The notes beneath the pieces were generated by a model that saw only the letters and a list, made by a program, of their open reading frames with translations, was not told where the DNA came from and ran no database searches. A DNA stretch of 22,309 bases from a virus. How positions within the stretch are numbered: position 1 is the first letter of the stretch; every line of letters begins with the position of its first letter. Positions 6,896 to 14,728 of the stretch are shown in pieces. The position numbers and the translations under genes were made by a program. The stretch covers positions 1 to 22,309 of IMG/VR virus record IMGVR_UViG_3300025151_000337. One strand, 5' to 3'.

Positions 6896-8656
6896 ATGAG
6901 ACGACTATTATTACCAATACTTATAATACTAGCTTTGCCATTATTGTTTCAAAGCACTCCTACAGAAATATTAAAACTAAAAACTTTTGATAAATTTATA
7001 GAAACACCAGAGCCATCAGGTAACTTTGTCATACTTAACATAACCGAAGAAGATGTAGAGCGTGAGGGAGGTTGGCCCTTACCTAGACAAAGACTTGCAG
7101 AAATACAACTAGAAATGATAGGTAAAGGTGCCTTGGGTGTAGGATGGGTAATAAGTTTTCCACAAGCAGACAGAATGGGTGGTGATGAAGACTTTGCTAG
7201 ATCATTAGGATACGCTCCTTCTGTCATAGCTATGTTTGAAGATGGTAAAGGAAATTATCCTAAATCACCTGGAACTGTTGTGCTTGGTGATGATAATGGT
7301 GGTATACTCTCTACAGGAGTAAAGTCAAACCTACCTCTACTATCCAATCATGTTCTACAAGGTTTGGCTATTGCTCCTACTGATATAGATTTATTAGTCC
7401 GTAAAATACCTCTTTTAGTTAAAACACCAAATAATGAATGGATACCTAGTTTTGGCACACAAATATATAAATCTTTGTTTAATGTAAAAACTTATATTAT
7501 AAAAACTAATGATAATGGTATATCAGAAATATCAATCAGAGGAATACCACCGATTAAAACAGATAGTCTTGGTCGTAAGTGGGTTAGTTGGGTTAATACA
7601 CCACAAACAGACTTACAAGAAATGAATGTAAATGGTAAGTTTGTATTTGTAGGCGTTACTGCTAACGGTGTTATGCCACAAGTAGCCACGCCTGTTGGAC
7701 TTTTAGAGCCACATAAAATACAAACTGCACTTGCTGAGTCTATACTAATAGAGGATTCACCATACATACCTGACTGGTCATTAGCAGCAGAACTTTTAAT
7801 TTTAATAATATTTGTTAGTTTAGTTTGGTTTGCATTACATTACTTTGGCATTACATGGGGAGTATCTATTGCTACTGTATTAATGTTAATTACAGGAACG
7901 TTTGGTATCTATATGATTAAACAAGGTTTATTGGTAGATGTATCTTGGACTTTAGTATCTGAATTTATAACAGGATCAATAGCTTTTTACTTAAGATTTA
8001 GACAACAATACAAACTAAGACAGCAGATTAAGAAACAGTTTGAACATTACCTTGATCCACGCCAAGTAAAAAAACTACAAGACGATCCTAGTTCTTTAGT
8101 GTTAGGTGGTGAAAAAAGATATTGCACTTTTTTATTTACAGATGTTAGAGGTTTTACTGCTATGTCAGAAAAACTAGAACCAGAAGAAGTAACTAAAATT
8201 ATGAATAAAGCTTTAACTATACAAGCTGATGCAGTTAAAAAGTATGGTGGTATGGTAGATAAGTACATTGGAGATGCCATGATGGCAATATTTAATGCAC
8301 CGATAGATTTACCAAATCACGAAACTGTAGCAGTTTTATGTGCTGAAGAGATACAAGACAATGTTAAAAAAGCTGATCTTGGTATTGAAATAGGACTTGG
8401 TGTTAATACTGGATATGCTGTTGTGGGTAACATGGGTAGCGATACTAGGTTTGATTACTCAGCGATTGGTGATGCTGTTAATCTTGCAGCAAGGCTTGAA
8501 AGCTCAACTAAGGATGTTGGAGAAGATATTGTTATAGGTTATGATACTATCAGTGCAAGTAGCTTTAGCGATCAAATTATGTTAAAGGAGCTTGATAGTA
8601 TTTTTGTAAAAGGCAAAGAAAAGCCAATTAAAATATATACATTACAAAATGGTTAA
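6896..8656 (+). CDS. CHASE2-domain membrane-bound class III adenylate/guanylate cyclase
   Basis: This 586-residue receptor cyclase makes a cyclic nucleotide in the cytoplasm in response to a periplasmic cue. It has an N-terminal TM (residues 3-19) and a periplasmic CHASE2 domain (about 20-290, with ILNITEEDVEREGGWPLPRQ, GKFVFVGVTANG and TPVGLLEPHKIQTALAES). Three TMs follow at about 297-366, then a short linker and the class III cyclase domain (about 408-585). Catalytic positions are intact: metal-binding Asp416 (FTDVRGF) and Asp460 (KYIGDAMMAIF), purine-contacting Lys456, and transition-state Asn529 and Arg533 (VNLAARLE). Ser522 occupies the site that is Asp in mammalian and Thr in many bacterial adenylate cyclases. 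cAMP is likelier than cGMP because Lys456 is kept. It follows the FecR gene without a gap. Confidence 0.95.
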   Translation: MRRLLLPILIILALPLLFQSTPTEILKLKTFDKFIETPEPSGNFVILNITEEDVEREGGWPLPRQRLAEIQLEMIGKGALGVGWVISFPQADRMGGDEDFARSLGYAPSVIAMFEDGKGNYPKSPGTVVLGDDNGGILSTGVKSNLPLLSNHVLQGLAIAPTDIDLLVRKIPLLVKTPNNEWIPSFGTQIYKSLFNVKTYIIKTNDNGISEISIRGIPPIKTDSLGRKWVSWVNTPQTDLQEMNVNGKFVFVGVTANGVMPQVATPVGLLEPHKIQTALAESILIEDSPYIPDWSLAAELLILIIFVSLVWFALHYFGITWGVSIATVLMLITGTFGIYMIKQGLLVDVSWTLVSEFITGSIAFYLRFRQQYKLRQQIKKQFEHYLDPRQVKKLQDDPSSLVLGGEKRYCTFLFTDVRGFTAMSEKLEPEEVTKIMNKALTIQADAVKKYGGMVDKYIGDAMMAIFNAPIDLPNHETVAVLCAEEIQDNVKKADLGIEIGLGVNTGYAVVGNMGSDTRFDYSAIGDAVNLAARLESSTKDVGEDIVIGYDTISASSFSDQIMLKELDSIFVKGKEKPIKIYTLQNG

Positions 8657-8864
8657 TAAAAAAATGACAGTAAACGATGTAGCAGAGAGACTAACAAAGT
8701 TAGAAACTATATCACATGAGCGTTGGAAAACTGCTTTTAACGAGTTTTCCGATATAAAACAAGAAATTACCTATATTAATTCAACCATAAAGGCCACTAC
8801 CTTTGGAGTGTTTGGCTTTCTTGGTGCGATTGGTATAGCTGTATTAACGAGTATATTAATATGA
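8649..8864 (+). CDS. 71-residue tail-anchored membrane protein (XhlA/holin-accessory-like)
   Basis: The product has a helical charged N-terminus (MTVNDVAERLTKLETISHER) and one C-terminal hydrophobic segment (about residues 49-71, TTFGVFGFLGAIGIAVLTSI). This layout is like XhlA-type lysis accessory proteins, though similarity is by architecture only. The start overlaps the cyclase by eight bases; Met6 at 8664, just after the cyclase stop, is an equally plausible start, and neither has a clear ribosome binding site. The stop overlaps the holin start (ATGA), so it is probably part of the lysis operon. Confidence 0.7.
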   Translation: MVNKKMTVNDVAERLTKLETISHERWKTAFNEFSDIKQEITYINSTIKATTFGVFGFLGAIGIAVLTSILI

Positions 8865-9340
8865 AAGGATTGTTAAAAAATATAGTTGGAGCTGTAGCAC
8901 CAACACTAGGAACAGCAATTGCAGGGCCTATGGGTAACATGGCTTTAGGTAAAATAGCAGAAGTTTTAGGATGTCCAGCAGATCAAAAGTCTGTTCAAAA
9001 AGCAGTGCAAAATGCAACACCAGAACAAATGATTGAACTTAAAAAAGCTGAACAAGAGTTTGAAGTACAAATGAAAGAATTAGATGTGGATGTTTTTAAA
9101 CTTGAAGCACAAGAAAAACAACATGCTAGAGGTATGTTCAGCAAAGATTGGACTGCTAGGATTATAGGTTTATTTACCATAGGTGGTTTTCTTGGTTATA
9201 TTTTTTTAGTAACACTACAACCACCTGAACAAAATTCTGAAGCATTAATAAATTTAGTGCTTGGTTATCTTGGAGGATTAGCAAGTGCTATTATTTCGTT
9301 TTATTTCGGAGCATCTCACACCAACGATAAAGGAGAGTAA
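8861..9340 (+). CDS. Holin, 3-TM type of gene-transfer-agent/phage lysis
   Basis: Holins permeabilise the inner membrane to release or activate endolysin. The 159-residue protein has a hydrophobic/amphipathic N-terminus (LKNIVGAVAPTLGTAIAGPM), a charged coiled-coil middle (about residues 50-90, rich in Glu, Lys and Gln), then KDWTARIIGLFTIGGFLGYI and LINLVLGYLGGLASAIISFY as two strong TMs. This layout matches the family named 'holin of 3TMs, for gene-transfer release' (GTA_holin_3TM). It sits directly before the lysozyme gene, as holins usually do. Confidence 0.82.
   Translation: MKGLLKNIVGAVAPTLGTAIAGPMGNMALGKIAEVLGCPADQKSVQKAVQNATPEQMIELKKAEQEFEVQMKELDVDVFKLEAQEKQHARGMFSKDWTARIIGLFTIGGFLGYIFLVTLQPPEQNSEALINLVLGYLGGLASAIISFYFGASHTNDKGE
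9331..9337 (+). promoter_or_regulatory. Ribosome binding site that fixes the lysozyme start
   Basis: The sequence aggagag lies about five bases before the ATG at 9342. It favours this start over an in-frame upstream ATG at 9285, which would overlap the holin gene by 56 bases and add a non-family N-terminus. Confidence 0.75.
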
Positions 9341-9341
9341 T

Positions 9342-9785
9342 ATGAATATATCACAAGAGGGACTTTCCTTAATTAAAAAGTTTGAGGGTTGTGAGCTTGA
9401 AGCATATAAGTGTGCTGCAGGTGTTTGGACTATAGGATATGGAAGCACTGATGGTGTAAATGAAGGTATGGAAATATCGCAAGAAAGAGCAGAAATGTTA
9501 TTACTTGAGGATGTAGCAGTATTTGAAGAGTCTGTAAACAAGCTTGTTGAAGTGCCATTAGAGCAAAATCAATTTGATGCTTTAGTATCTTGGACATTTA
9601 ATCTTGGATCAACCAATCTTAAAAACTCTACTTTGTTAAAAGTTTTAAATAATAAAGATTATGAGGGAGTGCCTGCACAAATTAAACGTTGGAACAAAGC
9701 AGGCGGTAAAGTTTTACAAGGTTTAATAAGAAGGAGAGAAGCAGAAGCCTTATTGTTTGAAGGTAAAGAATGGCATGAGGTATAA
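9342..9785 (+). CDS. GH24 (T4-type) lysozyme, endolysin
   Basis: The 147-residue muramidase cleaves peptidoglycan. Its start motif ISQEGLSLIKKFEGCELEAY gives catalytic Glu15, and KCAAGVWTIGYGST gives Thr30. The Asp20 of T4 lysozyme is replaced by Cys24, with the same 9- and 6-residue spacings. Cys at this site is common in prophage lysozymes, and from memory T4 D20C remains active. The usual C-terminal motifs follow: LEQNQFDALVSWTFNLGS, LLKVLN, RWNKAGGKVLQGLIRRREAE. There is no signal peptide or SAR domain, so it needs the holin encoded upstream. Confidence 0.95.
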   Translation: MNISQEGLSLIKKFEGCELEAYKCAAGVWTIGYGSTDGVNEGMEISQERAEMLLLEDVAVFEESVNKLVEVPLEQNQFDALVSWTFNLGSTNLKNSTLLKVLNNKDYEGVPAQIKRWNKAGGKVLQGLIRRREAEALLFEGKEWHEV

Positions 9786-9787
9786 CT

Positions 9788-11671
9788 ATGCCATTAACTA
9801 AATTACAATTTAATCCGGGAATCAACAAAGAAATGACTGACCTTATGAGTAAGGGAGGTTGGACAGATGGTAATTTAGTTAGGTTTAGAAAAGGACTACC
9901 AGAAAAAATAGGCGGTTGGGAAAAAGAAACCAGTGCGTCTTACTTAGGTACAGGCAGAGCACTGTTAGGTTGGGTTGCTTTAAGCTCAACTAAATATTTA
10001 GGACTTGGAACTACTTTTAAATATTATATTAAAGAGGGATCTGCTTTTGATGATGTTACTCCAATAAGATCAACCACAGGTGCAGGCGATGTAACATTTT
10101 CTGCGAGCAATGGCGATGCAACAATAACAGTTGCAGATACAGGTCATGGTGCTGTGCAAAATGATTTTGTTACGTTTAGTGGTGCATCTAGTTTAGGTGG
10201 CAACATTACTGCTGCTGTTCTTAATCAAGAATATCAAATAGCAACCATAGTAAATGCAAATAGTTACACCATAGAAGCAAAAGATACATCTGGTTCTACA
10301 GTTACTGCAAACTCCTCAGATAGCGGTAATGGTGGCTCCTCTGTTGTAGGTGCTTATCAAATAAATGTAGGACTAGATGTTTTTGTAGCATCAACAGGCT
10401 GGGGTGCTGGCACATGGGGTGGTGGTACTTGGGGTTCAGGAACATCAATAACAGAAACTGGACAGTTAAGATTGTGGTCACACGATGCTTTTGGAGAGGA
10501 TTTAATTATAAACCCAAGAGCAGGCAGTATTTATTATTGGGATGAGACTAATGGAACTAGCACCAGAGCAGTTGAGTTAAGTAGTTTAAGTGGTGCTAAT
10601 CTTGTACCAACTAGAGGATTACAAGTAATCGTAAGCGATATTGATAGGCATGTTATAGTTTTAGGTGCTGATCCTATTAGTGGTAGTTCAAGAACAGGTG
10701 TTATAGATCCTATGCTTATAGCATTTTCAGATCAAGAAAGTGCAACTAACTGGGAGCCGACTGCTACTAATACAGCAGGTTCACTAAGACTATCGTCAGG
10801 ATCACAAATAGTAGGTGGTTTGAGATCAAGACAAGAAATACTTATTTGGACTGATACATCTTTGTATAGTATGCAGTTTGTAGGTGCACCATTTACTTTT
10901 GGTGTTAATCTTATAAATGAAAACGTAGGACTTATATCTCCTAATGCTGCAATAAACACGCCAGACAGCGTGTATTGGATGGCAAGAGATGGTTTTTATA
11001 CATATTCAGGATCGGTAAAAAGATTAGTATGTAGCGTGTTAAATTATGTGTTAGATGATTTTAATTCATCTCAATCATTTAAAACCATAGCTTTTACAAA
11101 CAAAGAGTTTAACGAGGTTGGTTGGTTTTACTGTTCATCTTCATCTGAGGAAATAGATAGATATGTTACTTATAATTATTTAGAAGGTGTATGGAGTATA
11201 GGAAACCTATCAAGAACAGCTTGGCTAGACGAAGGCGTATTTGAAAAGCCAAAAGCAACAGGTAAAGATAGCGGCACAAGTTATTTGTATATACACGAAG
11301 ACTCTGACGATGATGACGGATTGCCAATGGACAATGTTTATATAGAGTCAGGCGATATAGATATAGAAGATGGAGATAGTTTTGGTTTTATTAGCAGAAT
11401 TATTCCTGATGTAAAGTTTTTTGGTACAGATGCATCAAGTGGTCAAATAAACTTTGTTCTTAAAACTCGTAACTTTCCAGGCGATACCTTAACCACCAAC
11501 TCAACAAACGATGTTACTAGCTCTACACAACAAAATTTTACACGTGCTAGAGGTAGGCAGCTAGTTCTTAGAGTTCAATCTGATGATGACGCAGCTACAG
11601 GAGTGCGAACAGGTTTTAGATGGAGACTAGGCTCTAGTAGAATAGATGTTAAAAACGATGGTAGAAGGTAG
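9788..11671 (+). CDS. Large head-tail / tail structural protein (P22 gp10 'stabilisation' type)
   Basis: The 627-residue protein opens with MPLTKLQFNPGINKEMTDL and GGWTDGNLVRFRKGLPEKIG, a signature I know from tail or head-tail-connector proteins of many marine short-tailed phages. Residues about 95-185 look like an inserted Ig-like domain (ATITVADTGHGAVQNDFVTF, GGNITAAVLNQEYQI). The rest is beta-rich with repeated SLYSMQF-, VYWMARDGFYTYSG- and YNYLEGVWSIG-like blades, consistent with a beta-propeller. Similarity to P22 gp10 is at fold or role level and is not proven here. It begins two bases after the lysozyme gene. Confidence 0.8.
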   Translation: MPLTKLQFNPGINKEMTDLMSKGGWTDGNLVRFRKGLPEKIGGWEKETSASYLGTGRALLGWVALSSTKYLGLGTTFKYYIKEGSAFDDVTPIRSTTGAGDVTFSASNGDATITVADTGHGAVQNDFVTFSGASSLGGNITAAVLNQEYQIATIVNANSYTIEAKDTSGSTVTANSSDSGNGGSSVVGAYQINVGLDVFVASTGWGAGTWGGGTWGSGTSITETGQLRLWSHDAFGEDLIINPRAGSIYYWDETNGTSTRAVELSSLSGANLVPTRGLQVIVSDIDRHVIVLGADPISGSSRTGVIDPMLIAFSDQESATNWEPTATNTAGSLRLSSGSQIVGGLRSRQEILIWTDTSLYSMQFVGAPFTFGVNLINENVGLISPNAAINTPDSVYWMARDGFYTYSGSVKRLVCSVLNYVLDDFNSSQSFKTIAFTNKEFNEVGWFYCSSSSEEIDRYVTYNYLEGVWSIGNLSRTAWLDEGVFEKPKATGKDSGTSYLYIHEDSDDDDGLPMDNVYIESGDIDIEDGDSFGFISRIIPDVKFFGTDASSGQINFVLKTRNFPGDTLTTNSTNDVTSSTQQNFTRARGRQLVLRVQSDDDAATGVRTGFRWRLGSSRIDVKNDGRR

Positions 11672-12006
11672 TGGCTAAACTACTTGAAACAAGATTACCT
11701 CAAGCAAATGGTCAAGTTGAAGCAGGAACTTTTAACCGATTAATTAGAATACTTGAAATAAACTTAGGTAAATTTGATACAAACTCTACACCACAGTTTA
11801 GTGATTCTGAAATATCATCTTTAAATTTTAACGCTGGTGATGTAATATGGAATACATCTATTGATGTTTTACAGGTTTATACTGGCAATCAATGGATACA
11901 GTTACATACTCCAAGCAATGCACAAGGCTTTGAGATGGCTGCATCAGTAGGATCACTCTCTGTTAAAACCAACGGAGATATATCCATCAATATAACTGCA
12001 AATTAA
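11671..12006 (+). CDS. Small virion-associated protein, GTG start
   Basis: The 111-residue protein uses GTG overlapping the preceding TAG by one base. It contains LPQANGQVEAGTFNRLIRIL and a segment FNAGDVIWNTSIDVLQVYTG followed by NQWIQLHTP. The latter resembles the 'G.mw.ntt.g.l.vytG..W..l' motif of small phage tail or neck accessory proteins. It has no membrane segment. Its place after the large structural protein suggests a virion component or assembly factor; I cannot name it. Confidence 0.7.
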   Translation: MAKLLETRLPQANGQVEAGTFNRLIRILEINLGKFDTNSTPQFSDSEISSLNFNAGDVIWNTSIDVLQVYTGNQWIQLHTPSNAQGFEMAASVGSLSVKTNGDISINITAN

Positions 12007-12008
12007 AT

Positions 12009-12995
12009 ATGAAAAAATTATCTGAAGGAAACAAAGGGATACAGGCACTAGCAAAAGAAAACCCTGCCTTAGTAGAAGACAAGTTCGGTTATGATGTGCC
12101 AGGCTACTTTATGGGTGGAATGCCTGGTTATGATGAAGCTCAAGACGAAGCACTAAAAGACTTAAAAGATTTTCAAAATAGAATTGCAGGCTTAGATCCT
12201 GACGAAGACAAAGCTACAATAATAGGAGAAATGCTTTCAATGATAGGAGATTCAGCAGACTTTGCTCCTTTAGTAAGACCAGGTAAGGTTGCAGGAATTG
12301 AAGCAATTATACCTAAGATAAGAAGACCAGATCCTGAAACACTAATGCCACAAGGTTTTAGAAGAGGTGGTATGCCAGGTGGTTTGGGTAGTTTATACGA
12401 AAGAGATTTTATAGCTGATGATTTTAATATAAAAGATTATATTAATAACGTTTTAGGTGCTGGAACAACAACACCATTAACAGAAGAAGAACAAGAGGCT
12501 ATGAGATTAGCAAGAGGTTACGGTGCCTCTGGTGCTATGGGTGGTAATCGTTATAGAGGCACAACTCCAGGTGCAGATATAACCATAGATGCACGATCAG
12601 AAAACCCTGCTGTTTACAAATTTTATCCTAGTGAGGTCTCAAAACTTTACTCTCAAATGAAAGGCGTGCCATTTTCCCCCTTGGTGGCACCGCCTAAAGA
12701 AGCAACTTTTGTTGATGATTTACAGCCAAAAAGAATTACAAGTCAACTATATGCTAAAGACGGTAAGTTTGTAGATAGAAGTGAATTAGTTACAGGTCCA
12801 GGCGGAGAGCGAGGCGACAAGATACCAGCCATGTTAAGTGATGGCGAGTTTGTTGTAAACGCTGCTGCCGTAAGAGGTATAGGTTTACAAGCTGGTGCAG
12901 ATCCAGATGATGAATACGAACAAAGATTACTCGGAGCTCGTAAAATGTACGAAATGCAAAAAATTGGAGAAGATTTTGCTAAGAAGTTGACATGA
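12009..12995 (+). CDS. Virion-region protein with 'IPAMLSDGEFVV' motif
   Basis: This 328-residue protein ends with the motif ERGDKIPAMLSDGEFVV (268-284) followed by NAAAVRGIGLQAGA. From memory, this motif recurs in large virion or tape-measure-type proteins of marine phages. It also contains two Gly-Gly-Met elements (YFMGGMPGY, 33-41, and FRRGGMPGG, 117-125) and a proline-rich middle. No enzymatic motif or TM is visible. It overlaps the acetyltransferase gene by four bases (ATGA). It is probably an internal or tail-associated virion protein by position; its biochemical role is unknown. Confidence 0.7.
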   Translation: MKKLSEGNKGIQALAKENPALVEDKFGYDVPGYFMGGMPGYDEAQDEALKDLKDFQNRIAGLDPDEDKATIIGEMLSMIGDSADFAPLVRPGKVAGIEAIIPKIRRPDPETLMPQGFRRGGMPGGLGSLYERDFIADDFNIKDYINNVLGAGTTTPLTEEEQEAMRLARGYGASGAMGGNRYRGTTPGADITIDARSENPAVYKFYPSEVSKLYSQMKGVPFSPLVAPPKEATFVDDLQPKRITSQLYAKDGKFVDRSELVTGPGGERGDKIPAMLSDGEFVVNAAAVRGIGLQAGADPDDEYEQRLLGARKMYEMQKIGEDFAKKLT

Positions 12996-13465
12996 ATTTA
13001 GTATTAGAAACTGTAGTTCCTAGTGCTGAAAATGGTCAAGAGATTGCAAAATTTTTATCTGAAAATTTTTGGACAGAGCATTCTTTATCAGGAGAGCAGT
13101 CTCCTGAAATAGATTGGTCAAGAGCTTCTGCTCACATAAATCATTTTATGTTTGAAGGTATTGTGTATAATGTGAGTGATGGCGATAAAATCGTAGGTAG
13201 TATAGCTGTCGCACCTGATAAACATTGGTGGTCAGCAGAAGAATATGTAGGAGATGGATGGTTTTTTGTTTTACCTGAATACAGAAACCTAAAAGATCAA
13301 ACATCGCCTTCACATCTTTTAATAGATGCAGTTATAGATTATGCTAATAAACTAGAAAAGCCTTTAATAATGGGCGTGTTTAACTTACAAGGAGTTGAAC
13401 GAGCTAAAAAATTATTTGATAAAAAAGGCTTTCACCAAATAGGTGGTATGTATTATAGGAATTAA
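12992..13465 (+). CDS. GNAT-family N-acetyltransferase-like protein
   Basis: The 157-residue product has the GNAT order of elements: an N-terminal helix pair, a beta hairpin (YNVSDGDKIVGSIAVAPD), strand 4 and motif A (DGWFFVLPEYRNLK, then a helix LLIDAVIDYANKL), a strand (PLIMGVFNLQG) and a final KKLFDKKGFHQIGG. The acetyl-CoA pyrophosphate loop, usually (Q/R)xxGx(G/A), is degenerate (NLKDQTSPS), so either binding is altered or the alignment is imperfect. Similar small GNAT proteins lie among structural genes of other marine podoviruses. The substrate is unknown; acetylation of a virion or host protein is a guess. Confidence 0.8.
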   Translation: MNLVLETVVPSAENGQEIAKFLSENFWTEHSLSGEQSPEIDWSRASAHINHFMFEGIVYNVSDGDKIVGSIAVAPDKHWWSAEEYVGDGWFFVLPEYRNLKDQTSPSHLLIDAVIDYANKLEKPLIMGVFNLQGVERAKKLFDKKGFHQIGGMYYRN

Positions 13466-13471
13466 ATAAAT

Positions 13472-14728
13472 ATGTGTCTTAGTAAAACAAAGTCAGCACC
13501 AGAAGCAGACATTATAACCACCCCCCAAACTGGTTATTCTTTTGTATCTCCTTACATTGAAGACTATTCAAGAAGAATACTAGCCTCTTACTTTGGATCA
13601 CCTGGTGAGTATGAGGGTTTAATATCAAGGCCTAGAGACATACCTATAGAACAAACAGCAGGTCTTACACCACTACAAATACAAGCACGACAAGCTTCAC
13701 AGAGATTAGGTCAATTTGATCCTTACATAGATCAAGCTAGAGGCATGATAGAAGAGGGTGCTGGAACTGTATCAGGTGGTATAGGTGCATTACAAAGAGC
13801 AGAACAAAGCGGTATTGGTGCAACTCAAATGTTTGATCCTAGAAGTGCATCAATGTTTTATGATCCATACGAAGATCAAGTGGTGCAACAAACACTTCAA
13901 GACATAAACCGAGCAGCGGCACAGCAAGACATAGGATTGCGTGATAGAGCTATAAGCCAAGGTGCGTTTGGTGGATCAAGAGGTAGAATAGCTCAAGAAG
14001 AACTAGCTAGAGCAACAGGAAGAGGTGCAGCTGAGGCTGTAGGTGCTCTTAGAAGTCAAGGTTTTGGCAGAGCACAAGACGCTGCAAGACAATCATTTGA
14101 AGCACAACAAGGCAGACAAGCTGGACTTGCAAACTTACAGTCAGGATTAGCTGGACAACAAGCAGCTTTAGGTGGACAACAAGCAGCCTTAGGTCAAGGC
14201 ATTGCAGGTCTAGGGCAACAAGGTCAAGGTATGTTAGGAAGTCAGATCAATATGCTGAATCAACTTGGAGCTCAAGGACAAGCGACACAACAAGCCGCAC
14301 TATCAAGACAGTTTGGTGCAGCACAACAGCTTGCTGCTGAACCAATGCAAAGATTACAACAAGGTCAAGCATTACTTGCTGGGTCACCAATGGGAGGTAT
14401 CTCTGGTGGCACTGGTACAAGTGCATATCAACGTGGTGTCTATCAACAACCAACAGCACTAGGACAAGCAGTGGGTGCTTTTGGAACTATTGCAACTGGT
14501 ATAGGAGCTTTATCTGACTCCGACTTAAAAGAAAACATTAAAAAGATAGGTGAACTAGAGCCAGGTATTAATTGGTACACATGGGATTGGAACGACAAAG
14601 GTAAGGCCATAGGTGCTGAATCAGAGCCAAGCGAGGGTGTGTTAGCTCAAGAAGTATTAGAAGTTAAACCAGAGGCAGTTGTAGTTAAAGACGGTTACTA
14701 TGCTGTTGATTATAGCAAGGTGATGTAA
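13472..14728 (+). CDS. Gln/Ala/Gly-rich internal virion protein with C-terminal S74 chaperone domain
   Basis: The 418-residue protein starts MCLSKTKSAPEAD. It has an N-terminal PYIEDYSRRILA and LTPLQIQARQASQRLGQFDP region, then a long helix-prone Gln/Ala/Gly stretch (about 150-310, including GGQQAALG repeats). The last 71 residues form a short peptidase S74 domain: SDSDLKENIKKIG puts Ser348 and Lys353 at dyad spacing, followed by WYTWDWNDKGKAIG and EGVLAQEVLEVKPEAVVVKD. As first of three large proteins with the 634- and 1321-residue products, it resembles T7 gp14 in position. A role in genome ejection is inferred. Ser348 would be the self-cleavage point. Confidence 0.82.
   Translation: MCLSKTKSAPEADIITTPQTGYSFVSPYIEDYSRRILASYFGSPGEYEGLISRPRDIPIEQTAGLTPLQIQARQASQRLGQFDPYIDQARGMIEEGAGTVSGGIGALQRAEQSGIGATQMFDPRSASMFYDPYEDQVVQQTLQDINRAAAQQDIGLRDRAISQGAFGGSRGRIAQEELARATGRGAAEAVGALRSQGFGRAQDAARQSFEAQQGRQAGLANLQSGLAGQQAALGGQQAALGQGIAGLGQQGQGMLGSQINMLNQLGAQGQATQQAALSRQFGAAQQLAAEPMQRLQQGQALLAGSPMGGISGGTGTSAYQRGVYQQPTALGQAVGAFGTIATGIGALSDSDLKENIKKIGELEPGINWYTWDWNDKGKAIGAESEPSEGVLAQEVLEVKPEAVVVKDGYYAVDYSKVM
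14153..14194 (+). repeat. Tandem 21-base repeat encoding GQQAALG twice
   Basis: Two adjacent in-frame 21-base units (14153-14173 and 14174-14194) differ at one base. They lie within the Gln/Ala/Gly-rich part of the virion protein, a likely site of length variation. Confidence 0.75.

Noticed and set aside
3839-8656. Interpretation as a bacterial chromosomal curli operon or recent host insertion
   Set aside because: Composition and codon use look like the flanking phage genes, the junctions have no mobile-element or att remnants, and the genes overlap their phage neighbours.
9285-9341. In-frame upstream ATG extending the lysozyme by 19 residues
   Set aside because: The added residues are not family-like or a convincing signal anchor, they overlap the holin gene, and the ATG at 9342 has the strong ribosome binding site and the canonical GH24 N-terminus.
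14247-14462. Open frames on both strands opposite and out of frame with the Gln/Ala-rich virion gene
   Set aside because: They arise from the biased repetitive composition of the true gene and have no independent evidence.
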